Shown piece after piece: positions 49,611-59,401 of a stretch of 64,000 bases of DNA (positions are counted from its first letter, which is position 1; each line of letters opens with the position of its first letter). The translations under genes and the position numbers were made by a program. The stretch is from Sindora glabra (taxonomy: Eukaryota; Streptophyta; Magnoliopsida; Fabales; Fabaceae). Where the stretch lies: NCBI GenBank assembly GCA_020226215.1, contig CM035234.1, positions 71,937,135 to 72,001,134 of the forward strand, written 5' to 3'. Below the pieces are notes generated by a model. It searched no databases and was not told the DNA's origin. It worked only from the letters and a program-made list of their open reading frames with translations.

Positions 49611-49946
49611 GGGACTTGAGGGCAGCACTTAAGAATCACGTTTTAAGCTTCCATATAAACCCTAAATCACTCAGAAACATCCAATCCTAATTCTTAGAGA
49701 GAAAAACGCATCCTAGCAGACGCGTGGAGGGTGAGAGGTCGTTGTTCACTCCGTGTGGATACCGTAGAGATGCTGTACCTTCCGGCCGGCGTTTGATTCA
49801 TCCGCTCTCAAGTTTTGATCAGTAGAAACACGAGTGCCCAATAGGTAAAACCCTAATCATTGACTCATGCTTTTTGCATGGATCCTAGGTAGAATTCGGA
49901 TCAAAATTTAAAATTCCGCTGCATGTGATAATCCGAATTCCCAACA

Positions 49947-49954
49947 CTTAGTAT
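49947..49954 (+). repeat. 8-bp direct repeat, right copy
   Basis: CTTAGTAT immediately after the CA end of the solo LTR, identical to 48,272-48,279. Confidence 0.75.
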
Positions 49955-50087
49955 ATGAGAGAAAGATTATTGGGTCATCCTATATTGATTATAGAAGGGG
50001 CTAGGTGTTGGTATATAAATATGAGGGAAAACCTCAACTCTTAAAGGTAGATTTTGTAGTTGAGAAAGCCCAATAAGGCACCCAACA

Positions 50088-51734
50088 CATGCTAACCTTA
50101 TTTTAGGTAACTTTTTCTTTTCTAATTTTTAGGCTTTGTTCGAGGTTTCAAGTAATAAAAGTTTTTATGGTATCTGATGATGAAAGTTTCTAGTCTTGGA
50201 TTTTTTGGTGTTCTAAGCAAAAATTGGGGCTAAGCCTTTGATTTGGCATTTTTCATCCAAATTCCATCATTTTCTTGTGTTTTCTTTTTTTCTTTTTCTT
50301 TTTTATTTTCTTTTTTCATTCAATTCTTATTCCTTTTGGTGTATGAATTATTCTTTCTTTGATCTTGATTTGAAATTTAATTCACAAAGTAAGAAATTTT
50401 CATAAATTGAGAGGGTTAGAATTATATATATATATATATATATATATATGAGTGCATGCATGCACCTTTTTATAATAGTTTTAATGAGGTACTTACATCT
50501 AGTAATGAGTAATGACTTTCTGAGTTAACCTCTTTTATTTGTTAGGTGTAAAACAATTGCATGAAACTAAAACATGTATAGAAAGATTTCTAGACCTACC
50601 TCAACATTGTTATGTTCCATTTTTAAATTTTGTTACACCATATAGTATTAGGATCTAGTTAAGTAGTAGTTAGACTTTATTTAAGAATTTTAGGATGAAA
50701 ATAAATGAAACTGTAATATAATTGCATAAAGAAAGTACAGTAAACATTTATTAAATTTGTGCTATATCTTATATTATGGAGTAAAAAGATTAGAAAAGTT
50801 AGAGGAGTTTAAAATATAAAATTCCTATTTTGCCTTTAACTTTACGCTTATACCCTAAACCTCATATTTTCTCCTCATTCATTTCTTGCAATTAACCCTT
50901 TTATCCTTCATTACTCTTAAAATTTTTATCTTCTTTTTACCAAATCAACATGCTAAAGTAAAAGATTCAAACTCCTTTCATCTTAATGAGTTTCATGGCT
51001 AAATCTTCTTGATTAATTTCATAAGCAAATTGCCATTAATTTAGTTAGGAAAAAGAAGGATTGAAGTTAAGAGGGATTATGCCTTGACTTAAGGAATTCT
51101 TTCTTTTAAAGAGTTATAGTTGATTTAACCTTAAGAAATCATCATAACCATTTCCCTTCAACTAGTGAGCAACATTTTACTCGAATAATTTATTTTTAAG
51201 AGATTTCTTATATATTTGTTAATATAGGGCCTTTATAAAAATTTCATTGATTTTTTTCTTGGACGTTGTTTATTTTATATTGAATTTGAGTAGTCTAGCA
51301 TCTTTCTTATAAGTTTTAAGGGTTTGGTTAACAAATTTTATAATATGAGTTAGATTTGGTATGAATGGCATTAGATGAACAAATTTTTTATTAAAATTTA
51401 TAGAAATTCAAAGGTCCACCAATTCACCAATCAATTCTTTGATTCCAAAAATTATTTTTATAAAGCTTGAAACGATTGGTAAATTAATTCATGCAAACAT
51501 ACTAAGGGAATTTCCCTAATCAATTCAGTAACCATGAGATGTTCTCTATAAGGTTTGAATCAATTTCCTAATTAATTTAGAACCACAGAGTACTTCCCTG
51601 AAGTACTAAATAAACTATAAAATTGATTCATTCTAGATGGAAAATTTTTATGAGATGAGAATTAATTCCCTAATCAATTTATCCTACATTCTCTTAAATC
51701 TTTACATATTTCAAGGATTTCACTGTGTAGTACC

Positions 51735-51787
<53 letters not shown>

Positions 51788-52779
51788 TGTGATATAATAA
51801 ATGTTAGTATTAAGGATCAAATAGTGGTAAATGAGCTTGGTAACTCACTTAGGATGGAAATTTCTATGTTTTTCTTATGTGTATGCCATAATTGGGCAAT
51901 GATGATGAAAAAGGGATGTTAGATTTTCTATTATGAACCTATTAATTCAATAATAAAATAAAATGTAAAAGGTTTAACCTAATATTAAAGTTACTATATA
52001 GTTGAGGTCAAATGGTAATCTAACCTAATAGTTTGGTAATGAGTGGTTCTTAGTGATAAGTTGACCCACTAATGTTATAATACAAATAAAGGTTACTACT
52101 CTTAAATTTTAATATTGATTCTAATCACTCCCCATTAGTATTAGAAAGTCTCCCCAAATTTTATATACTTATCTAGGGTTGATATGAGTAGTAAATCCTT
52201 ATTGGAGTCTATCATTGAGATTGATCAGGAATAGCTCATGACCTATAGGTGATTCACATCCATCATTCATAGCAAATGGATTCATCAAGTAATTACTATT
52301 TATTTATATCCATGTATAATATTATCTTTCACATAATTCAAATGAGATTATTGTGGATTGTATATATTATTATATAGATTAAGGAATCAAATTTTATCTT
52401 TTGAGTAATATCATATTTTGTGATGAATTGTCCTAGATGAAAATTGTTATGAATTTCAAAATTATTTCATAGCACTCATACTATTTATTTTGTGCTTATA
52501 TATGTATTAATTTTGTTCCTTATAAATATTATACAAATTGTATATGAGGGAAATTATATATATATATTTGAGTATAACTTGCAATATTTCACACTCCAAC
52601 AAAATCATCCAAAACATATATAAAAGGCAAACATAGATGAATCATATATATATATTAATTGGTTGAAGTTATGGTCTAAAAATTTTAGATCCTTTAATAT
52701 TATTGCTTAATTAAGAGTGTTAGAAAAAAATTTTAGAAAATTTTCCAAAAATTTTTGGCTTCACAAAAAAAATTAAAAT
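50088..52779. other. AT-rich spacer or unassigned copia-2 leader
   Basis: No coding frame. It includes (AT)n at about 50,424-50,449. A 5' LTR for copia-2 should lie here or further left, but I could not match one to the copia-1 LTRs. It is deleted or too diverged to see by eye. Confidence 0.4.
51735..51791. repeat. (AT)n(GT)n microsatellite
   Basis: AT units followed by about 18 GT units with one AT interruption. Confidence 0.95.
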
Positions 52780-54138
52780 AATTTTTTGGAAAAATTACCC
52801 ATTGTTTCGGAAAACTCTTTTCTAGTTTTTTTTATGTGTTGATCAAAATTTATGATGAATATCATAAAGGTTTTCTTTTTTTGCAAAAATTTAGGTTGTA
52901 TTTAAAGAATTTCTATTTATTCATAAAAATTTTTCAATGGTGTTTGAACAAAAAAAATAGGTAACTTTTTAGCCATATGCTAATTTTAGAATTTTTTGAA
53001 ATTCTTGCATTCAATTTGGAAATTGTTTCCATTTTAGTGCATTGCAATTTAAGGAAAATATGTTTTGGCATTTATAAGTATTTAAATTCAAATTTTTTAA
53101 GAAAGAAACGTCATTAATGCTATGTTTACAATTCTAGAAAACTTTCAATTATAAGAATTAGTTTTAGATGCATTTTTTTTGGAAAATTTTGCATGAAATG
53201 CATTAAAACGCATTAAAGTAGCTTTATGTGTGAAAATTACTTTGAAAAATGCATAAAAATAGGTTTTTTTTGCAACTAGCTGCGTTAGATCTCCAACTAA
53301 GTCAAATGACCTAATTTCAAACCTGGTTGAGAAAAGAGATAATGAATAACTTATATTTGGCAATGCCCGGTAGTGGTGAAAGCTTTTTGAAGTTACATTC
53401 TCCAAGCTAGATTTTTTAAGAATTTTTTTTCAAATTTTTTTGAATTAAAAATATTTTAATTATTTTTTGCCTATTAATTTGAATGGCTAATTGATTTTAT
53501 TTTAGGTTGAAAATTTTACTGTAATATTCTTGTATTTTAAGCTTCAATGCATATTTTTTATGGAATTTTAGGCATTATTTGGTTTATCAATTGTTTTTTT
53601 ATGTATATGTATCTATAGGAAAGTAATTTTAGAAAATTATTTGGCCTTATGTTATATCATAAAATTTTATATAATTATGAGCTCACCTATTGTAAGCCTA
53701 ATTACATAAAATTTTATTCATTTTAATAAAATAATAGTTGGACTAAAGAGAGTATCATATTAATAATATTTTAATACCTTATCAATATAATATTATTAAT
53801 GTGACTTATTATTGATAACATAAGTGTAGGAATAAATATTGATATTAAACCTTATAATATACTACTGAGTTCAATTGTATAATTTATTAAGAAAATTTTC
53901 TAACATGATTAAGGTTAAATGTGCATTAATGTTTTAAATTTGTTCCCTTGACTCATTTACCTATGTAATTAAATGCAATTTTCACACATAGTGGGATGAA
54001 TCATATGACTGGGCTAAGTCATTGAAGCTATATCTTGGAGTCCCTATCCTTGATTTGGTGAATAGAGAAATAAAACCTCAAATCAATGTTAATTCTATAG
54101 CAGATTAAAGAAATTATTATAAAAAGTGAATCTACTCT

Positions 54139-54770
54139 AACAGAGTGTGTTTAATAATATTAAAGTACATGATAGATAAAGCAATAAAAGAGAGCATTCT
54201 CGAAATGAGAAATATGAAAGAATTTCTAGATTCTATAGCTAAAAAGTATAAAAAATTCATTAAGGTTAAGAAATGATGGTATCTTTCATTGCTTGAAAAA
54301 TTACTGTATGATAGTGTTAACAAGGTGAGAGAGCATATTCTGAGATTAGTTAACTATTATAACAAGTTGAAAACTATGCAGGTTAATATAAGAGAAAGTT
54401 ATTTAACTTGGCATGCGCTAGAGTCTTTTTTATCTCAATTTAACATTTTAAAAACATCTTATAATACTTAAAATCAAAATAGACTATCAATAAGCTCATT
54501 TCAATCATTACACAGGTCGAGAAAGATATAAAGAAAGTTAAGGCTCAAGTAGTTAATTATAGGAGATCTAATCAGAAAGATAGCAAGGGTTGTTATAACC
54601 ATAGAAGGAAAAAGGGGGAGAAAGTTGAATTTAGCTTACAACAAAGCTATAAACCTAAAAAGGCCTAATTTAAGGGTAATTGTTGGTTTTGTAAAAAGTA
54701 TAAATATAAGAAAGTGGATTGTTTAACTACAAGAAATAAATTGCTAAGGAAACTAAATGAATGAGAGCTG
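54139..54770 (+). pseudogene. copia-2 gag
   Basis: Fragments in frame give IKESILEMRNMKEFLDSIAK, then after a stop VREHILRLVNYYNKLKTMQV, then LKTSYNT. These match the UBN2-type copia gag, in which a helical capsid domain is followed by a zinc knuckle. The knuckle is visible near 54,682-54,735 as CWFCKKYKYKKVDC, where the expected His is Tyr, so zinc binding would be lost. At least three stops break the frame. Gag would form the virus-like particle; this copy cannot. Confidence 0.7.
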
Positions 54771-54803
54771 ATTATAAGACTAAAAAATAGATATAAAGTT
54801 GAA

Positions 54804-55740
54804 ATGGAGCACATAGGATTAGTGAAGTTAAAGATAAAGACTGGATATGAGCTTTTACTAAATAATGCAGTTTATGCACCTTCCATCAGAAGGAATTTAA
54901 TTTCAATTGTTACTTTGAATTTTGTTAGATACTCTTGTTATTTTGGAAATGAAAAAGTTAAATTATTTTATAAATTCTATATTATAAGTACTAGTTCTGT
55001 GTGTGATGGTTTATATCGAGTTGATTTAGATCCTAATTTTATGAACTCAATAAACTTTATTATTGGTAAGAAAAGATGTCAAATTGATGAAAGATCCTAA
55101 ATGTTATGGCATAGATGTTTATGACATATTTCTAAAGAAAGAATTTGAAGACTTGTAAAGGGAAAAGTACTTCGTGATTTGGACTTTTTAGGTTTTAGAA
55201 CTTATATGCATTGCATTAAGGGAAAACTTACATCTAAAACTAGAAAGAGTAAAGAAATAGAAAGAAGAATGTTCTAAAATTGATCCATATTAACATTAAT
55301 GGACTTATAACACCTATCGTTATGAGAGATTACAGATACTTCATTATATTCATTGATGATTACTACAAATTTAGTTAGGTAGAGTTATTTGATAAGAAAT
55401 TAGAATTAGTAGAAGCTTTCAAGTCATTCAAGGCGGCAGTTGAATTAAAACTAAAGAAATAGATAGTGTATTAATTTTGATTGAAGTGGTGAGTATTATG
55501 ATAGGTACAATGAAACAAGAAGAAAGCTTGATCCATTTGCAAGATACTTATAGGGGGATGGAATTTAAATAAGTTACACCATGCCTAGAATGTCGAAGCA
55601 AAACAATATTACTAAAAAGGAAATTTTGACTCTTATATACATGGTGAGATGTATATTGGCCTATACTTCACTACTAGAATTCTTATAAGGTAATATGTTA
55701 AGACTAATGGCATATATTCTAAATTAGATTCCTAGTAAGT
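54804..55740 (+). pseudogene. copia-2 protease end / integrase remnant
   Basis: The 98-codon frame 54,804-55,100 carries the region before integrase (NAVYAPSIRRNLISI, the familiar 'V.y.P....NLiSv' block). After its stop, 55,110-55,250 reads as the GAG-pre-integrase segment with LWH-like start, ISKERI, and CIKGKLT. The beginning of the integrase core (YFIIFIDDYY, with D of the catalytic triad) follows near 55,340. Beyond that it is heavily broken up to about 55,740. Integrase would insert the cDNA; this copy cannot. Confidence 0.65.
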
Positions 55741-56330
55741 TAGTGCCTACAACTCCTTATGAATTGTTATGTAGTAAGAAGCCTGGCTTAAAGTATTTTT
55801 GAGTTTAGGATTGCAAAGTTAAAGTAAAGCCATATATTCCACTTACACGAAATCTTGAATTAAAGACTATTAGTGGATATTTCATTTATATTGTAGTGGC
55901 TTAAGAGTAAGAAGATTTTACTATCCAATTCATGTGATAAGAGTAATTAAGTATGATTGAGTTATTTTCTTTAAGAGCTAAATATCATGCATCATGGATT
56001 CCACTAAAGACAAAACAATTGTTCTATTATCACCAACATTGGGAGAGTCATCTTTTGTTACTACACTAGTTAATCCAATTCACTTAATGGCAAAAGATAT
56101 TGAACTAAATGAGATAAATGAAGAAATTCCATTGAGAAGATCCCATAGAGCTCACAGATTGGTAATTCCTAATAATATCTTGAATATTTGTAGAAACATG
56201 GATATGATATTAATGATGATATTGATCCTATAACCTTTTCTCAAGCTAATCCAGTTCAAATAATTCTGATTAGGTGAATGCTATGAATGATAAAGTTAGC
56301 TTTAATAGATCAGAATCAAGTATGGAATCT
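55741..56330 (+). pseudogene. copia-2 integrase C-terminus and linker
   Basis: 55,740-55,900 retains 'PTTPYELL..KKP' and 'GC..KVKP' traces. The frame 55,994-56,233 includes IPLRRSHRAHRLVIPNN, the conserved basic 'RRS.R....P' linker between copia integrase and RT. Confidence 0.6.
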
Positions 56331-57240
56331 AGTAGAGTTTTTTGTATATTGTAAGCTAGTCAAGTGTAAATGGGTCTTTTAGACCAAGAGGGATGCTTGA
56401 TGTGAAGTTAAGAGTTATAAGACCAGATTAGTAGCTCAAGGTTGCATCTAGAAGGAAGACATAAACTATAAGGAAGCTTTCTCACTAATTTTTACTAAAA
56501 ACTTATTTCAAGTTATTATGGCTTTAGCGACTTATTTTGATTTAGAGCTACATTGAATGGATGTAAAGATAACCTTTCTGAATAATAATTTATCATAGAC
56601 TATTTATATGAACTAGTTAAATAGTTTCTAAAAGAAAGGAAAAGAGCACCTTGTGTCTTAGCTTAAAAAGTCCATATGTTACTTAAAACAAGGTTTTAAA
56701 CAATAGTACCTTAAGTTTGATAAGGTACCAAATTCTTTTAGGTTTAAGGAGAATATAATGGATTAGTGTATTTATATACTGAAGAGTGCGAACAATTTTG
56801 TTATTCTAGTACTATATATGGATGACATTCTCTTTGCAAGCAATGATATAAACTTACTGATAAGATAAAATAAATGTTATCTAAACATTTTGACATAAAG
56901 GATCCTAGAAATGGCCCTTATACTATAGGGGAAAGAGATCTATCATGATAGAGGCCAGGGCTTGCTTAGTTTGTCTTAATAGATATATATTGAGAAAGTA
57001 TTGAAAAGGTTCAACATATCAATATGCTTTCAAATTTCCTCACCTATTTCAAAAGGAAAAATTTTCTCTAAGTCCAAATGTCCTCAAAACGATGTTGAAA
57101 TACATAAAATGAAAAATGTCCTATATGCATCAGTTGTCGATAGCCTAATGCATGCTCCAGTATATACACATCCTCACATAACTTATGATATTGGTGCACT
57201 AGGGAGATACTTAAGTAATCTTAGTTAAAGGCATTGAACT
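56331..57240 (+). pseudogene. copia-2 reverse transcriptase
   Basis: In order: CKWVF with KRDA, YKTRLVAQG, YKEAFS, the decayed 'DVK..FLNN' block, LYMDDILFASND at about 56,814-56,849 (the catalytic Y-x-DD is intact), and then DSLMHA and LGRYLSN (57,001-57,228 is open). Stops interrupt most segments. The order and spacing match the copia RVT_2 domain. Copia RT copies genomic RNA to cDNA; this one is dead. Confidence 0.75.
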
Positions 57241-57713
57241 ACTACAAAAAAAAGTCATGTGGTACCTATAAGGTACAAAAAATTACATGTTAACCTACAA
57301 AAGATTAGGAGATCTCATAGTTACAAATACTCAGATTTATATTTTTTTAGTTGTCCAGATGATCATAAATTAACATCTAGATACATCTTTATGATAATAG
57401 GAGGAGTTATGTTATGAAAAAGTGTTAAGCAATTTTTAACAGCAACCTCTACTATAGAAGTTCAATATGTCACATGTTATGAAACCATTTGTACTACTGT
57501 ATAGTTAAGGGACTTTATGACTGGTTTCAAGATTATTAAGAGTATCTTTAGACCCTTAACCATTTATTGCAACAAAACTACAACCATAAACTTCTCTTAT
57601 AATAACAAAAGTTCTATCCGCACTGAATATTTTAATATAAAGTACTAGTTTGTGCGAGAAAAGATATACAAGCATATCACATGTATTAAACATATTTTCA
57701 CAAATTGTATACT
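57241..57713 (+). pseudogene. copia-2 RNase H, truncated by insertion
   Basis: A worn 'WYL.GTKNYMLTYKR' block at 57,256-57,300 begins the tether. Near 57,400-57,700 the frame resembles '..SVKQFLTATST..VQYVTC' and, at the end, a helix like 'FVREKIYKHI'. It stops at the Athila LTR boundary before the C-terminal 'DPLTK' segment. Confidence 0.6.
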
Positions 57714-57920
57714 TGTTGATAAGTGCACAAACACACCTAAATTCTATGTGTTTCATCCACTTATTTACTTAGTATTGTGTGTAAATTGATTGAAAAGGAC
57801 ACTTAGATGCTCTATATTTTGTTTTCAGGTCATAAAAAGACACATATGAGCATTAGAAAAGAATCCAGAGGAAAAACCATTCAAATCAGGAAGCAATGAA
57901 GCAAGATTGTTCACTCAGCA

Positions 57921-58280
57921 AAGAACACGGGCCGTGTTGAACCCCGTGTTCAGGGCCGTGTTTCGTTCTGGGCTGCTTCGAGACTTCACTGAGTCATCCA
58001 GAGAAGAACACGGGTGTGAACACGGGACGTGTCACACCCCGTGTATATTTCTGTCATCTGCCTCTGAAGAACACGGGGGGTATCATACCCCGTGTAATAT
58101 GCTGATCAGTCTCTTTGAAGAACACGGGGTAGAACACGTGCCGTATACTATCCCGTGTACATTACTGTTTGACAATTCGTAGGAGAACATGGGGCGTGTC
58201 ACACAACGTGTTTCTTGTCGCTCAAACTTTCGCAAAGAAACACGGGGTACAACACGGGCCGTGTTGGACCCCGTGTACAT
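57921..58280. repeat. Palindromic tandem array in the Athila LTR
   Basis: Six units start at about 57,921, 58,004, 58,067, 58,118, 58,183 and 58,234. Each opens AAGAACACGGG and closes CCCGTGTA some 20-50 bases later, so each can fold into a hairpin. The spacers differ in length and sequence. It is much more GC-rich than the rest of the window, with many CpG sites. Both strands read open through it only because of the repeat. Confidence 0.85.
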
Positions 58281-58286
58281 CAAAAA

Positions 58287-58292
58287 TATAAG
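58287..58292 (+). promoter_or_regulatory. Candidate TATA box of the Athila LTR
   Basis: TATAAG in AAAATATAAGTTT, just after the palindromic array, followed by a GC-richer, purine-rich stretch (GGAGAATTTAGAGAATTAAC) plausible as the start of R. Confidence 0.35.
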
Positions 58293-59206
58293 TTTTTGCG
58301 CGAGATCAGACTGAAACCAGAGGAGAATTTAGAGAATTAACAAGGGGGAGCAACTGGGAGAAGCCCTAGGAGAGATCAAAACTCATCAAAGGCGCCTTCT
58401 AACACAGATTCGAGCAAGGAATTGAAGAATCAAGCAAGAAATTTGTAGATCTTCATGGATTCTTTGACTTCCTCCTCTGTTTTCTTGTTTTCTTCTGATC
58501 TTGAGATGTTTTCACACTAAACCTTTGTGCTTAGCTTAGGTGAACTTGTTCATGGAGCTATGGAACTGAATTTTATATAATCTAGCTTGATTTACTGTTG
58601 AATTATGATTTGATCTTGCTGTTTTGTCTGGAACAAGCCAATTTATCCGGGATATTGGATTTGTGTTATGGATTAGTTAATTTTAGGTTGAAATAACCAA
58701 TTAATTAATCGGATCTTGCATGGTCATTGGGAATATCAATTAGGCTTAGGAATTAAGCTGATTGTATTCTTTTGCACAGGATGAAATGTCCAAGAATGGA
58801 TTCTAAGCCAGTTAATGCAACCTAGATGAGTGATTACTAGAGTAATTCTGGGCACTTAATCTTTGGTTAGTAGCTAGTAGCCTTGCAATGAGGTATAGCT
58901 TAATTTTGGGAATCCAGCAATCATAATTAACAGTAAACCAAGTTAGAGAAGTAAATTCGTTCCATAATGAAGTGTACAAGGGATCCTTAAGCTAAGTACG
59001 CTTTTATTCCATTGAATCAAACCTTATTTTGATAGTTAAGCTCTGTTTTACATTTAAATCTTAATTCACACTCTCAATTGATCCGCCTAGATAATTTACT
59101 TGAGATTCAGTTAGTACTCAACCTACAATCCCTGTGGAGAACGATAATCTTTTATACTATAACTAGACTTAAACCGTGCACTTGCGGGATTTAGAGGTCA
59201 AGTTTT

Positions 59207-59224
59207 TGCCGCCGTTGCCGGGGA
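59207..59224 (+). promoter_or_regulatory. Athila primer binding site (tRNA-Asp)
   Basis: TGCCGCCGTTGCCGGGGA matches 17 of 18 bases of the complement of the 3' end of plant tRNA-Asp (third base C instead of G). It lies six bases after the LTR end (59,200). This primer choice is typical of Athila elements. Confidence 0.85.
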
Positions 59225-59401
59225 TTGTATCCAGTTGATATTAACTACAGGTTTTAAGTGAATTAGACTAGGAAATTCTTTTTCTTTTACTTCATAATTC
59301 GTCTTGTTTTACTTTTTCTTACTTTTTTTTTATATACAACGTTTCTTTCTCACCTTGTTCTATTTTAGTGCTACTTAATCATTTTGCAGAGAATCGAGTA
59401 T

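Larger units (their letters stand above)
48280..49946 (+). mobile_element. Solo LTR, family S, copy 3 (forward, youngest)
   Basis: 1,667 bp from TGTTGGTGTGTGTCCTAG to GAATTCCCAACA, with TG...CA ends extended to the inverted hexamers TGTTGG/CCAACA. The CTATAAAAAGGG box at 49,602 and the less AT-rich stretch to the right end (49,610-49,900) look like promoter and R/U5. It is flanked by perfect CTTAGTAT octamers. There is no internal domain, so it is a solo LTR. The family is probably Ty1/copia (TGTTGG...CCAACA ends are common there), but with no coding part this is open. It interrupts the TRIM between its second interior and third LTR. Confidence 0.8.
47857..50087 (+). mobile_element. TRIM-type miniature LTR element with three LTRs
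   Basis: Three copies of one LTR of about 130 bp lie in the same orientation: about 47,857-47,983, 48,060-48,191 and 49,952-50,087. The third is separated from the second by a later insertion. Each carries 'GGTT...GGTATATAAAT' and 'AACTCTTAA.GTTAG.TTTTGTGGTTGAGAAGGCC' type sequence and ends in CA. The first two are followed directly by PBS-like sequence and only about 70-80 bases of non-coding interior. Short LTRs, PBS and almost no interior define TRIMs; three LTRs in a row indicate unequal recombination between LTRs or tandem integration. TRIMs depend on proteins from other retrotransposons. Confidence 0.65.
52780..57713 (+). mobile_element. Decayed Ty1/copia retrotransposon (copia-2), cut by Athila
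   Basis: Leader (about 52.8-54.1 kb, homologous to copia-1 leader), gag, integrase, RT and RNase H follow in the usual copia order with stops and frameshifts throughout. The right part is interrupted inside RNase H at 57,713/57,714 by an Athila-type 5' LTR. The rest of RNase H and the 3' LTR should lie beyond the Athila element, outside the window. The 5' LTR was not found. Confidence 0.75.
57714..59200 (+). repeat. 5' LTR of the Athila-type element
   Basis: It begins TGTTGATAAGTGCACAAACA and ends GGTCA just before the AGTTTTTG spacer of the PBS, 1,487 bp, in the Athila size range. It holds a palindromic CACGGG array and a TATA candidate. The right end carries TCCCTGTGGAGAACGATA and GTGCACTTGCGGG, conserved in Athila LTRs. 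The 3' LTR is outside the window, so insertion age cannot be estimated from LTR divergence. Confidence 0.8.

Noticed and set aside
47857..50087. Cassandra-type TRIM with 5S rRNA promoter
   Set aside because: The LTRs lack any 5S-like internal promoter sequence that I could recognise. Only the general TRIM structure is supported.
57907..58182. 91-codon frame with repeating EEHG...HTPC motifs in the Athila LTR
   Set aside because: It is the palindromic CACGGG array read as codons. The opposite strand is open too, the units vary in phase, and it lies in an LTR.
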